Origin: CAIWHR01 sp963843595
GTDB lineage: Bacteria; Pseudomonadota; Gammaproteobacteria; Burkholderiales; Casimicrobiaceae
Assembly: GCA_963843595.1 (NCBI GenBank)
Contig: CAWJLG010000018.1
Span: 62,001 to 126,000, forward strand
Length of the DNA: 64,000 nucleotides
Direction of reading: 5' to 3'
Below, one piece after another: positions 27,738 to 37,481 of the stretch (positions are counted from its first letter, which is position 1; each line of letters begins with the position of its first letter). A program made the position numbers and the translations under genes. The notes beneath the pieces are model-generated. The model had not been told where the DNA came from, made no database searches, and worked only from the letters and a program-made list of their open reading frames with translations.

Positions 27738-28628
27738 CTACCCCTTCGCCGCAATCGCCTCCGCCGGGCTCGCGTCGCGGCGGGTGAATTTCTCCATCGA
27801 CACCGAAACCTCTCCGGTTGCCGCGTTGTGCCGGACGCAGTATTCGGTCGGGTAGAAACCGCCCACGTCGACCGCCTTCGACAACTTGATCGGCAGGCAG
27901 CTGTCGGGCTTGCTCAGCAGGTACGACCGCGCGACCATCGCCTCGTAGAAGATCATCCTGCCGTCGTAGACGCCGTAGATCCAGCTTCGGGTGAAGGGCT
28001 GCTTCCGAAACTCGGGGCCCGTGACGTCGACCAGGTGGTTGCCCATCGCCGGGACGACGGCTTCGACGTCGACGTAGTCCGGCGGTGCGTAGTTCGGCGG
28101 AAGCGGCTTCCTGCCTACACGGAACTGGTCGCAGCGGACGAATTCGGGACCGCAGGGTCCGGGTTCGATCGCGAAGACGTCCGCGATCGACGCCATCTCG
28201 AAGTGAACGTCGAAGTGCGGAACATCGTAGACGCCGGGGGGAATGTGCCCCTCGGGGTTCCAGTTCAGCAGCACCCACTTGAACGGGAGGTCGCCGCGCC
28301 GCGCCGCCACGTCCGGAAGCGGAATGACGTACTCGTGCGTGTGCTGACATTTCGTGGCGGCGTCCATGCCCCCGTCCTTGTTGCGGCCGAAGCAGCGATG
28401 CTGGTCGGAGCCACTTGGCAGGCCCTCCAGCGCGCCCGGGGAAAAGACGACACCGATCGCGGCTGGCGTGCCCTGCGCGTCGAACTCGGCGTAGCTCGCG
28501 ACCGTTCCGCTGCCCAGCTTCAGCTGCCAGCCAAGCGCCCGGGAGGCCGCTGCGTCGGGACGTACGTTCGAGCAGCCTGCTGCCAACAACGTGACCGCTG
28601 CCAGGGGAATCAGGAAACGGAAAGCCAT
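27738..28628 (-). CDS. Lipoprotein of unknown function (DUF5602/TTHB210-like)
   Basis: The product is 296 residues from ATG 28628, which has GGGAGGG six bases upstream; an ATG at 28643 would place that site inside the gene. The signal ends in the lipobox LLAAGC. The mature part contains GVVFSPGALEGLPSG, HTHEYVIPLP and FKWVLLNWNPEGHIPPGVY, followed by HFDVHFE, a His-rich pattern suggesting a metal or pigment pocket. I associate it tentatively with the DUF5602 (TTHB210-like) fold. It is the last gene of a minus-strand run with the AI-2E permease, 36 bp after that gene's stop. Confidence 0.65.
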   Translation of the reverse strand: MAFRFLIPLAAVTLLAAGCSNVRPDAAASRALGWQLKLGSGTVASYAEFDAQGTPAAIGVVFSPGALEGLPSGSDQHRCFGRNKDGGMDAATKCQHTHEYVIPLPDVAARRGDLPFKWVLLNWNPEGHIPPGVYDVPHFDVHFEMASIADVFAIEPGPCGPEFVRCDQFRVGRKPLPPNYAPPDYVDVEAVVPAMGNHLVDVTGPEFRKQPFTRSWIYGVYDGRMIFYEAMVARSYLLSKPDSCLPIKLSKAVDVGGFYPTEYCVRHNAATGEVSVSMEKFTRRDASPAEAIAAKG

Positions 28629-28664
28629 TCGAATCCCTCCCATCGGTGGTTCGGAAATGCCGCC

Positions 28665-29786
28665 TTACAACCGCAGGTCGGCGTTGATTCGCTTCGACTC
28701 CAGCGATTTGGAAAAACGATGCCGGGCACGCAGCCGCGGGTCGTCGATGATCGCGCCGATCGTTCCCACGACGGTGCTCACGACGCCGGCCATCGGCAAC
28801 GCGAGGACCAGCCCCGCCACGCCGGCCACCGTGCCGCCGATGAACAGCATGAGCACCGTCGGCAAGGGATGCATCCGGATGCTGCGGCCGACGGTCAGCG
28901 GCATGATGACGAAGGTGTCCAAAAACCGGACGGACAGGAACATCCCGACCGCCGCGTAGACGACCCAGGGATCGTTCGGAAATTCGGTGGCCGCCGCCAG
29001 CACGATCATGATGAGCCCGAGGATCGAGCCGACCATCGGAATCCAGGCGAGCAGCGCCGCCACGATGCCCAGGATCACCGCCCCGGACACCCCGATCAGC
29101 CACAGGCCGATCGTGTACAACGTGGCATCGGCGACCGCCAGTTTCAGCAGGCCCGCGAAGTAGTTGCGGGCGGTCTGATGAACGCTGTCGAACATGAAGA
29201 TCGTGCGCTCGAAGAACGCGTTCGGTATCGCCTGCGCGATCGTCCGCATGAACCGGCGTCCGTCGCGCAGCAGAAAGAATGCGAGGAACGGGGCGAGCAG
29301 CACCGACGGCAGCTGCGCGGCGACCGTGAGCAATGCATGCGCCAGCTGCTCCTTCAGGAACGTGCCGCCGAACTCGTCGGCCTTCCGGCCCACTTCGGCG
29401 CTGAAGTCCATCCGCTTGAGGAAGGCGAACTGCGACTCCAGCGCGTCCAGCGTCCGGCTGATCAGCACGCGCCCGCCTTCGAGGTAGCGTCCCATCGCTT
29501 CCTCGCCGGACACCGACTGGCCGACCAGCCACGGCAGCGTTGGAACCAGAACCGCAATGGCCAGAAGGCTGACGCCGCCCGCGACCAGGGCGGCCGCGGT
29601 CTCACGACTGATCCCGTTGAATTCGAGCCGGCGCACGACCGGGTACAGCATGTAGTAGAGAATGATCGCGAGCAGGAACGGGACGACCAGGAACAGCGCC
29701 TTCGCCGAGGCCACCAGCAGCAGCGTCGTGATCGCGATGGTCGCGATCCAGACCAGGGGCCCCGAGGCGAGGTAGGTGCCGTTCAC
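28665..29786 (-). CDS. AI-2E family transporter (PerM/YdiK-like)
   Basis: This 373-residue membrane protein has about eight helices and the AI-2E family features: an N-terminal helix pair, a long soluble helical loop (about residues 100-170), and the conserved LLAWIPMVGSILGLIMIVL and FVIMPLTVGRSIRMHPLPTV segments. Family members export varied small molecules; very few move AI-2. The start GTG at 29784-29786 overlaps the preceding TGA (GTGA), so translation is coupled to the cyclic-nucleotide-binding protein upstream. The partner suggests regulated transport. Confidence 0.85.
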   Translation of the reverse strand: MNGTYLASGPLVWIATIAITTLLLVASAKALFLVVPFLLAIILYYMLYPVVRRLEFNGISRETAAALVAGGVSLLAIAVLVPTLPWLVGQSVSGEEAMGRYLEGGRVLISRTLDALESQFAFLKRMDFSAEVGRKADEFGGTFLKEQLAHALLTVAAQLPSVLLAPFLAFFLLRDGRRFMRTIAQAIPNAFFERTIFMFDSVHQTARNYFAGLLKLAVADATLYTIGLWLIGVSGAVILGIVAALLAWIPMVGSILGLIMIVLAAATEFPNDPWVVYAAVGMFLSVRFLDTFVIMPLTVGRSIRMHPLPTVLMLFIGGTVAGVAGLVLALPMAGVVSTVVGTIGAIIDDPRLRARHRFSKSLESKRINADLRL

Positions 29787-30259
29787 AGCGGGCGGGCGTC
29801 CATCGCCACGAAGTGCTCGCGCAGCTTCTGTCCCGTCGCGCGGGCAAGCTGGAGCGCGATCTTGGAGGCGACCACGGCGTGCGTCTCGACCAGCCCGTTG
29901 AAGTCGGCGCGGGACAGCGCGGCCAGCACGCAGTCCTCGGCCGCGCGCGCCTGCGCCGAACGCGGCGAACCGTCGAGGAGGGCCAACTCGCCGAACATCG
30001 ATCCCTCGGCGACTTCGGCGATGCGGCCGGTCTCCGGCTCGCCCTGCCGGCAGATCAGGACCCGTCCGCCGAAGACGATATAGAGCGCCTGGCCTTCCTC
30101 CCCTTGGTCGAAGATGACCTCGCCCTTGAGGTATCGCCGCTCGTGCAACAGGCCGTTGACGACTCTGAGCTCCTTGGGCTGCAGCGTGGCGAACAAGCCG
30201 AGACGACGGATCTGGTCGATCCTGGTGTGTTCGGATTGCCGCTTGAGGAAGCGAAACAT
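29783..30259 (-). CDS. Cyclic nucleotide-binding domain protein
   Basis: The product is 158 residues from ATG 30259 behind GGAGAG. It is essentially one cNMP-binding domain: GEVIFDQGEEGQALYIVFGG, then the phosphate-binding cassette GSMFGELALLDGSPRSAQARA, with the ligand residues G-E-L-A and the R of the R-S-A turn present. No helix-turn-helix follows, so it is not a CRP-type regulator. More likely it is a regulatory subunit. It overlaps the AI-2E permease by four bases, which argues that it gates or anchors that permease; this is inference. Confidence 0.8.
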   Translation of the reverse strand: MFRFLKRQSEHTRIDQIRRLGLFATLQPKELRVVNGLLHERRYLKGEVIFDQGEEGQALYIVFGGRVLICRQGEPETGRIAEVAEGSMFGELALLDGSPRSAQARAAEDCVLAALSRADFNGLVETHAVVASKIALQLARATGQKLREHFVAMDARPL

Positions 30260-30380
30260 CGACGACTCTCCATCGGCCCGGCCGACCGGTTGATTGCGGC
30301 GAACGTCATTTCCGCGTGCGCAGGGGTGCCGGCGCCGGGCTGCCCGGCATTGTAGCCACACTTTCCGGATTGCGCAGGCC

Positions 30381-31628
30381 TCAGGCAGGCAGCGCGACCG
30401 CGTGGTCGACGCTGAACTGATAGTCGCGAAAGACGTGCTCGGCGCTCAGGACCTGATAGCTGCCGTCGGGAAGGCGGCGCGAGGTGTCCTTGAGCCGGTA
30501 GACGTAATGCCCGCAGGTCCAGCAGTCGAAATTGCGCATGTGCGTGCACAGGCAGGTCTTGTCCTTGACCGAGATCTTCTTGGCCGTCGGGTGGCTCGCC
30601 ACCTCGCGGTTGTAGGCCGTGATGTAGGCGCAGTTCCCCGTGCTGTCGAGCAGATAGCCATAGGCTTCGCAATTCGGCCTGATGCCGGCGCCGATGGCCG
30701 GGCTGCCGGCCAGCATCCGCATCGGGTACCCGGTGGGGGAGATCGAGTTCACGACGACTTCTTCCTCGGTCGCCTTGAAGTACTCCTGCTTGATCTTGTC
30801 CGGCAACCCGCATTCCTGCGTCACCGTGAAGCGCGTCGCCACCTGCACCGCGGCCGCGCCGTTTGCGAGATACGACACCGCATCGCTGCCGGTGAAGATC
30901 CCTCCCGCCGGAATGAGCGGAATCGCGAGTTCTTCCGCCTGCAGGTACCGCGCGATGTCGGCGACGATCGCGCGGAGATCATGCTTGTTCCAATCGTCGG
31001 CGCCGAAGCCCAGGTGTCCGCCGGCAAGCGGGCCCTCGACCACGATGTAGTCGGGCAGCCGGTTGAGCCGCGCGTTCTTGCGCAGGAACAGCTGCAGCGC
31101 CCGCAGCGACGAGACGATGATGCCGAGCTTCGCATCGCGAAAGCGCGGATGGTCCTCGATCTGCGCGAAGGAGCCGAGGTGCAGCCCCGCGCTCAGCGTG
31201 ATGCCGTCGATCCCGGCGTCGAGCGCGGCGGTGAGACGAACGCGCAGCGTTTCCCGCGGCGCATTCATGGTGAGCTTTTCCATGCAGTTGACGAAGATCA
31301 TGCCGGGGCCGCGCTTGGCGTCCATGGTCCGGCCGACGTGCATGTGCGTCGCTTCGGCAAGCCGTCCGAGATCGAACAGCACCGCCGACTTGTCGGTGTT
31401 GGCGACGTTGTACTTGTAGAGCTTGGCCTTTTCCTTGACGAACTGGGTGCGGAACCGGCGATCGGACACGGTCTGCACCATGGCGTCGGAAATGTGGCCG
31501 ATGCCTCCCAGGCGTGCGATCTCGAGCGCCAGGCCGGCGGTCGAAATGTCGACCCCCATGCCGCCGCAGACGATGGGTATCAGCTCCTGCTGGCCGAAAC
31601 GCAGGCGAAAGTCGTTTACACACTGCAT
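30381..31628 (-). CDS. Nitronate monooxygenase-family FMN protein with Cys-rich C-terminal extension
   Basis: This 415-residue protein begins with a TIM-barrel of the 2-nitropropane dioxygenase/NMO family: IPIVCGGMGVDISTAGLALE near the N-terminus, the FMN loops GGHLGFG and IPAGGIFTGSDAV. Usual family members are about 320-360 residues. The last ~80 residues contain NCEAYGYLL, NCAYITAY, KTCLCTH and FDCWTCGHYVY, six cysteines that could bind an iron-sulfur cluster or zinc. The family oxidises nitronates or acts as flavin-dependent oxidoreductases and enoyl reductases. It is the first gene of the minus-strand run leading to the cNMP-binding protein and the AI-2E permease. Confidence 0.75.
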   Translation of the reverse strand: MQCVNDFRLRFGQQELIPIVCGGMGVDISTAGLALEIARLGGIGHISDAMVQTVSDRRFRTQFVKEKAKLYKYNVANTDKSAVLFDLGRLAEATHMHVGRTMDAKRGPGMIFVNCMEKLTMNAPRETLRVRLTAALDAGIDGITLSAGLHLGSFAQIEDHPRFRDAKLGIIVSSLRALQLFLRKNARLNRLPDYIVVEGPLAGGHLGFGADDWNKHDLRAIVADIARYLQAEELAIPLIPAGGIFTGSDAVSYLANGAAAVQVATRFTVTQECGLPDKIKQEYFKATEEEVVVNSISPTGYPMRMLAGSPAIGAGIRPNCEAYGYLLDSTGNCAYITAYNREVASHPTAKKISVKDKTCLCTHMRNFDCWTCGHYVYRLKDTSRRLPDGSYQVLSAEHVFRDYQFSVDHAVALPA

Positions 31629-31905
31629 CGCTACCCTTCGGTGGTCGGGGCCCGGACGCGCAGGCCGGCGGGACTTCGCGCATTATGCCGCGACGGATCG
31701 GCGCAACAAACACGCCATCCGCTTTGTCGGGAGTTCGGGCGTGCGGGGCAAGCCCGCGCCTGAACCTGCTGGATCTTGGTACCATTGCCCCCGCACCGCA
31801 ACAGGTTATCGCGAACGGTCTTGCCGCCTTGAGGCCTACGTCTCCTCCGCGAGGCGAGCGCATCGAGACAAGCGAACCCGGTCCCATCTTTTCTTGGAGC
31901 CAACC

Positions 31906-34411
31906 ATGAATTTGCGAAAGACGGCATTGGTCACCGCAGTGGCCATGGTGTTCTTCGGCACGCAGGTCGGCGCGCAGCAGGTCACCGGCACGCTGGGTTC
32001 GCCCAGCGCCACCACGAGCCATCAGCGGGAAGCAACTCCCCGCACCCGACCCGAAGTTCGGCGGCGTGATCAAGAATGATGCGCTGCAGTCGAAGCCCTG
32101 GTGGGCGCCGCGCGTCGTGCCGCCCAAGGGGGCGCCGAACGTGCTGCTGATCATTACCGACGACGCCGGCTTCGGCGTGCCCAGCACCTTCGGCGGCGTG
32201 ATCCCGACGCCGACGATGGACCGCATCGCGAACGAGGGTCTGCGCTACAACCGCATGTTCTCCACTGCGCTGTGCTCGCCCACGCGCGCCGCGCTGATCA
32301 CCGGGCGCAACCACCACTCGGCAGGTTTCGGCGTGATCTCGGAGCAGTCGACGGGCTTTCCCGGCTACAACAGCATCATCGCCAAGGACAAGGCCACCAT
32401 TGGGCGCATCCTGCTCGACAACGGCTACGCCACGTCCTGGTTCGGCAAGGACCACAACACGCCGGCCTTCGCGGCCAGCCAGGCCGGGCCGTTTGACCTG
32501 TGGCCGACCGGCATGGGTTTCGAGTACTTCTACGGTTTCGTCGGCGGCGACGCCAACCAGTGGGAGCCGAACCTGTTCCGCAACACGACGCAGATCTATC
32601 CGTTCGAGGGCAAGCCGGGTTGGAACCTCGTTACCGGGATGGCCGACGACGCCATCGATTACATGACGCGGATGCACCAGATCCAGCCGGACAAGCCGAT
32701 CTTCATCAAGTACGCGCCCGGCGCCACGCACGCGCCGCACCACCCGACCAAGGAATGGGTGGACAAGATCAGCGCCATGCATCTGTTTGACCAGGGCTGG
32801 AACAAGCTGCGCGAGCAGATCTTCGAGAACCAGAAGCGGCTCGGCGTGATCCCGAAGGACGCCAAGCTGGCGCCGTGGCCGAAGGAGGTGCTGAAGGAAT
32901 GGGACCAGCTGTCGGCGGAAGAGAAGAAGCTCTTCATCCGCCAGGTCGAGATCTTCGCCGCCTACGCCGCTTACAACGACCATGAGATCGGCCGCGTGAT
33001 CCAGTCCTTCCAGGACCTGGGCAAGCTCGACAACACGCTGATCATCTACATCAACGGCGACAACGGCACCAGCGCCGAGGGCGGCCCGATGGGCACGCCC
33101 AACGAGGTCGCGTTCTTCAACGGCCTCAACGAACTGCCCGTCGACGTGCAGATGAAGTTCTACGACGTCTGGGGCACCGAGCAGACCTACAACCACATGT
33201 CGGCCGGCTGGTCGTGGGCCTTCGACACGCCGTTCTCTTGGTTCAAGCAGAACGCCTCGCAACTCGGCGGCGTCAACCAGAACATGGTGGTGTCGTGGCC
33301 GGCGCGCATCAAGGACAAGGGCGGATTGCGCGAGCAGTTCGTGCACGTCATCGACGTGGTGCCGACGATCCTCGAGGCCGCCGGCATCCGCGCGCCGGAG
33401 ATGGTGGACGGCATCAAGCAGGCGCCGATCGAAGGCACCAGCTTCGCCTACACCTTCGACGCGAGGAATGCCAAGGTGCCGACGCGGCACAAGACCCAGT
33501 ACTTCGAGATGATGGGCCAGTGGGCCCTGTATGACGACGGCTGGTTCCTGAGCACCAAGGTCAATCGCGCGCCGTGGGAGGCCTTCGGCGCGGCCAACGC
33601 GGACCCGCTGAACAATCAGGTGCTCGAACTCTATGACCTGAACAAGGACTTCAGCCAGAGCGAGAACGTCGCGGCGAAGAACCCGCAGAAGGTCAAGGAG
33701 ATGAAGCAGAAGTTCATCGCCGAGGCCAAGAAGTACCAGGTCTTCCCGATGGACGCGTCGGTGGCGGCGCGCATCGTCGCGCCGCGGCCGAACATCACCG
33801 CCGGGCGCACCGAGTTCGTCTACACGCGGCCGATGGTCGGCCTGCCGCAGGGCGATTCGCCGCAACTGCTGAACGCCTCGTACACCATCACCGCCGACAT
33901 CGAGGTGCCGCAGGGTGGCGCCGAAGGCATGATCCTGACCTCGGGCGGGCGCTTTGCCGGCTACGGTTTCTACCTGCTGAAGGGCAAGCCGGTGTTCCTG
34001 TGGAACCTGGTCGACCTGAACCGCGTGAAGTGGGAAGGCCCCGAAGCGCTCGCGCCCGGCAAGCACACGGTGGAATTCGACTTCAAGTACGACGGCCTGG
34101 GCGTCGGCACCCTCGCGTTCAACAACATGAGCGGCCTCGGCCGGCCCGGCACCGGCACGCTCAAGGTCGACGGCAAGGAAGTCGCCACGAAGCAGATGGA
34201 GAAGACCCTGCCGATGATCCTGCAGTGGGACGAGAGCTTCGACATCGGCTCCGACACGCTCACCGGCGTGAATGACGCCGACTACAAGCCGCCGTTCCCG
34301 CTGACCGCCAAGCTCAACAAGCTGACGATCAAGGTGGACCGCCCGCAGTTGTCGCCCGCGGACATCAAGAAGCTGCAGGCGGCGATGCAGGAGAAGGCGA
34401 AGGGCGATTGA
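31906..34411 (+). CDS. Arylsulfatase, interrupted by one frameshift after the signal peptide
   Basis: ATG 31906 opens MNLRKTALVTAVAMVFFGTQ, a signal peptide ending near VGAQ. An extra base near 32018 breaks the frame; it resumes as SGKQLPAPDPKFGGVIKND and runs uninterrupted to TGA 34409-34411. The body is a type I sulfatase: metal site LLIITDDAGFG, and the activation motif LCSPTRAALITGR, whose cysteine is converted to formylglycine. A C-terminal beta-rich domain follows. Length when repaired is about 834 residues, as in large periplasmic arylsulfatases. The substrate sulfate ester is unknown. Sulfate release would complement the organism's other sulfur genes, but no carbohydrate or steroid genes are adjacent. 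Confidence 0.85.
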
Positions 34412-34430
34412 TGTGGCCTAACCGCCTGCG

Positions 34431-34549
34431 GAGAAGGAGAGCCACTGGGTCCAGACCGTCCCCGCGAGCGGCTGGAACTTAACCCTGCGGCTCTCGGCCT
34501 ATCTGAGCCGTGGCTCCCGAAGACTTGGCGGCCGGGAGAGATCGAACCG
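34431..34549 (+). pseudogene. 3' relic of a DUF1254/DUF1214 gene
   Basis: The bases just after the sulfatase gene encode EKESHWVQTVPASGWNLTLR then LSAYL, continuing after a one-base shift as EPWLPKTWRPGEIEP. This is the characteristic tail of DUF1214, where the consensus is close to NWIQTVPGKGW and FDKTWRPGEIE. No upstream DUF1254 or DUF1214 sequence precedes it: the stretch begins about 20 bases after the sulfatase stop. It is therefore a truncated leftover, probably of a gene once linked to the sulfatase. Confidence 0.6.
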
Positions 34550-34925
34550 CAACCGTTATCGCGGTCTGTGTTGCATTCTTCGTTGCGGGCGCTTCGGCGC
34601 TCGCGGTTGTATGAACAGAAAGCGATCCCATCGACGGACTGCTTTGTCCATTGCAAGGTGACCGCTTAGGGCCGAACTGCGATCATCGGCGAACAGGCGG
34701 TTCGCGGCCAACAGTCGTCGATCAGTGTCGCCGCCCTTGTGCCTTTAACCGGTCAACGCTTCGCCGGCCACGCGTTCGCCCAAGGAGTCGGGAGATCTGC
34801 CGTGTTGACGTGCCATCCCGGCGCGAACCACAATCATCCGCTGCCTTTCCGCCGCGAACGGCAGGAACACGAGTAGCGCCCCGCCCACGGAACGAAAGCG
34901 CCGTTCTGCTCGTCGGAAGGCGCCC
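34550..34925. other. 376-bp gap upstream of the MscS-like gene, no supported gene
   Basis: No frame here carries a recognisable domain or ribosome site. The promoter for the MscS gene should lie here. A GC-rich imperfect hairpin is possible around 34665-34700, but it has no T run and I would not call it. Confidence 0.4.
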
Positions 34926-36650
34926 ATGAATCTTCGAGTGCAGGTGACCAAGATGTTGGGGCCAACAGTTGCGCGGACCGCGCGGGCGGTGATCCCTGCC
35001 CTGATGATCGCCGTCATGCTCGGTCTGTCCCCGACTTCGGCCATCGCCGCGGACGGTGAGGCGGATGCCCCGTCGTCGCCGAGGGATGCGGCGAAGGCTG
35101 CGCCGCCTACCGCGCCGGTCGAAATCGACGGGCGGGTGCTGTTCCGCCTTCGCGGCGTGTCGAGCATGCCGGCAGTGGAGCGGGCGGCCAACGTCACGGA
35201 GAGAATCGAGGCGCTCGCGAGAACCCCGGCGTTCGATCCCGCGTCCCTCTCGGCCGAGCAGACGGGTGACTATTTCAGCATCATGGCCGGGTCGGAGCGC
35301 GTGATGGTCGTGACGAATGCCGACGGGCGCGTGGAGGATGTCGGCGCCCACGTACTCTCTGCCGCCTATGTCGAGCGCATTCGTATCGCCATCGCCGACT
35401 ACCGTCGCGAGCGCTCCCGCGACTTCCTCGTCCACGCCGTCGTGTCCGCGTCGATCGCCGCGTTGGCGCTCGTCGCCGCGTTGGCCACGATCGTTTGGGC
35501 GAGGCCGAGACTCCGCGCACTGATGCTGCGCCGCATGGAGGGCCGCATCCGGTCGCTCGGTATCCAGTCGTTCGAAGTCCTCCGCGCGGAGCGCCTCCGG
35601 GACGCACTGGTCGCGCTGCTCGACACGCTGATCCTGATCGTGGCGCTGGTGCTCGCGCTCGCTTTTGTCGAATTCGCGACGCAGCTGTTTCCCTGGACAC
35701 GCGCCTTCGGCAGGGTCGTCTACGAGCACACGACAGGACCGTTCCAAAGGATGTTAAGCGCGACGCGTTCGGTCCTGCCCGATCTCGCGTTCCTCGCGAT
35801 TCTATGGATTGTCGTGCGGGTCCTGCTCCGGCTGGTCCGGCTCTTCTTCGAGGCGTTGGGGCATCAGGCGGTGCGCTTCGCCGGCTTCGAACCCGAGTGG
35901 GCAGAGCCGAGCTACAAGCTCGCGCGGTTCGCGATCGTCGCGTTCGCGATCGTCATCGCCTATCCGTTCATCCCGGGCGCTGGCACGGACGCGTTCAAAG
36001 GCGTGTCGCTGTTCGTCGGCGTGCTGCTCTCGCTCGGCTCGACGTCCGCGATCGCCAACCTGATCGCCGGCTACATGATGACGTTCCGGCGGGCATTTCG
36101 CCCCGGCGATCGCATACGGTTCGGCGACGTGACGGGCGACGTGATCGAGCGGCGACTGCAGGTGACGCACCTGCGCACGCCCAAGAACGAGGAGGTCATC
36201 ATTCCCAATTCGACGATGCTGAACAGCCACGTGGTGAACCTGAGCTCGCTCGCGGCGGGCGACGGGCTGATCCTCCACACGACCGTTGGCATCGGCTACG
36301 AGACGCCATGGCGGCAGGTCGAGGCGATGCTGCTGATGGCGGCGGCGCGAACCGCAGGCGTCGAGCGCGAGCCCAGGCCGTTCGTGTTACAGCAGTCGCT
36401 GGGCGACTTCTGCGTCGTCTACGAGGTCAACGTCTTCACTCGGGATCCTCGGACCATGGAGCGTACCTACTCGGAATTGCACGGCAACATCCTCGATTTG
36501 TTCAACGAGTACGGCGTGCAGATCATGACGCCCGCCTACGAGGGCGACGCCGAGGAGCCCAAGGTCGTGCCTCGCGAGCAGTGGTTTGCGCCCCCCGCCC
36601 GCCGCGGGGATGGGTCACCCGAACCGGAAAGCGGTGGGAAGACGCCCTGA
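34926..36650 (+). CDS. MscS family mechanosensitive channel with signal peptide and extended N-terminus
   Basis: This 574-residue protein has a signal peptide ending near AIAADG, a periplasmic segment to about residue 155, then five or so membrane helices. The last of these is the pore helix, and the MscS beta-domain follows (FRRAFRPGDRIRFGDVTGDV, then NEEVIIPNSTMLNSHVVNLS). The pore region reads LSLGSTSAIANLIAGYMMTF, the family's Gly/Ala-rich helix. It opens on membrane tension to release solutes after osmotic downshift. The frame is intact. There is no operon partner; the cupredoxin gene is convergent. Confidence 0.88.
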   Translation: MNLRVQVTKMLGPTVARTARAVIPALMIAVMLGLSPTSAIAADGEADAPSSPRDAAKAAPPTAPVEIDGRVLFRLRGVSSMPAVERAANVTERIEALARTPAFDPASLSAEQTGDYFSIMAGSERVMVVTNADGRVEDVGAHVLSAAYVERIRIAIADYRRERSRDFLVHAVVSASIAALALVAALATIVWARPRLRALMLRRMEGRIRSLGIQSFEVLRAERLRDALVALLDTLILIVALVLALAFVEFATQLFPWTRAFGRVVYEHTTGPFQRMLSATRSVLPDLAFLAILWIVVRVLLRLVRLFFEALGHQAVRFAGFEPEWAEPSYKLARFAIVAFAIVIAYPFIPGAGTDAFKGVSLFVGVLLSLGSTSAIANLIAGYMMTFRRAFRPGDRIRFGDVTGDVIERRLQVTHLRTPKNEEVIIPNSTMLNSHVVNLSSLAAGDGLILHTTVGIGYETPWRQVEAMLLMAAARTAGVEREPRPFVLQQSLGDFCVVYEVNVFTRDPRTMERTYSELHGNILDLFNEYGVQIMTPAYEGDAEEPKVVPREQWFAPPARRGDGSPEPESGGKTP

Positions 36651-36717
36651 CGACGGCAGGCTCCGGCGGGCAAGCCGTGCCAGCGGGCCTTCGGCGACGC
36701 ACGCGGAAGCGGCGGCA

Positions 36718-37164
36718 TCATGGGGCGACGGTCAGCTTGGCCACCATTCCGTCCTGGTAGTGCCCGGGCTGATTGCAGAACAGCACGTAGGTGCCGGGTT
36801 TGAGATTCAGGGTCAGTTTTCCGGTCTTGCCGGGCCCGAGGTCGGCGATCTCTCCCAGGCGCCGGACGCGGCTCTCGATGACGCGGTCCTGCTTGGCGTC
36901 CATCGGAAGTTCCTTGGCGCCTTGGTCGCGCCCAATGATGACCTCGTGCACCAGGTTCTTCGACTGATTCTCGGCATGAAGGGTGACCCGACCGGGCTTG
37001 ATCGTGTCCTGGTCGAGCACGATGCGCATCTGTGCAATCGACGAATCGGTCGAGGGGTCCTGCAGCTTGATCCCGAGCGTGTGGGCGGGTGTTGCGGCGC
37101 CCGCCGTGCCGGCGACGACGAGCAGCAGGGAGCACAACGCGGATACGATGGATCTTGCGGACAT
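36718..37164 (-). CDS. Exported cupredoxin-like copper protein
   Basis: The product is 148 residues from ATG 37164 (preceded by CAGGAGC); upstream in-frame ATG 37260 adds residues that do not look like signal. A signal peptide ends near GTAGAA. A single cupredoxin domain follows, with the expected type 1 copper ligands H73 (LVHEVIIG), C130 (YVLFCNQPGH), H135 and M140 (QDGMVAKL). It should be a periplasmic one-electron carrier or copper-binding protein. It diverges from the ECF sigma gene that heads the sulfite dehydrogenase operon, so it is a candidate electron acceptor for that enzyme or a co-regulated partner; that link is inference. Confidence 0.85.
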   Translation of the reverse strand: MSARSIVSALCSLLLVVAGTAGAATPAHTLGIKLQDPSTDSSIAQMRIVLDQDTIKPGRVTLHAENQSKNLVHEVIIGRDQGAKELPMDAKQDRVIESRVRRLGEIADLGPGKTGKLTLNLKPGTYVLFCNQPGHYQDGMVAKLTVAP

Positions 37165-37481
37165 CAGAAGCTCCTGGAATGAAGGGGGGGCGGGCGGGTG
37201 GGTGAGAACCGCCGCCCTCGCTTCGAACGTTGCTGGCGCAAGGGGTTCCGTGACGCCCATACGCTCAGCCGTCGGCGATGGCGGGCAATTGCACCGCGAG
37301 GCAGATAGATCAACAGGTTATCGTACGGAAGGCGATTGACCGAACGCCAATCGCGGCCCATGCGGGACTGCCGATGCAAGCGGACGGCGCACAGGGCGCC
37401 CACGCAACTCCTCATTTTTTCTGCGTGCATGGAATATCGCGCCGCGGATTACCCTCTATAGCACTAACCATCGGCCAATCC
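37165..37481. promoter_or_regulatory. Divergent control region between cupredoxin and ECF sigma genes
   Basis: This 317-bp gap lies between two outward-facing genes. A GGAATA at 37430-37435, about 50 bp before the sigma gene start, resembles an ECF-type -35 box, but the matching -10 element is not convincing. ECF sigma factors often drive their own operon, so an autoregulated promoter here is a reasonable guess. A six-base inverted repeat, CACGCA/TGCGTG around 37401-37428, flanks a T-rich loop and could be an operator. Confidence 0.35.

Noticed and set aside
34665..34700. GC-rich imperfect hairpin as a REP element or terminator
   Set aside because: The stem is poorly matched, has no T run and no second copy was seen.
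37430..37481. ECF-type promoter upstream of the sigma gene
   Set aside because: A GGAATA box is present but the -10 element is not convincing, so it is noted only as a possibility within the control region.
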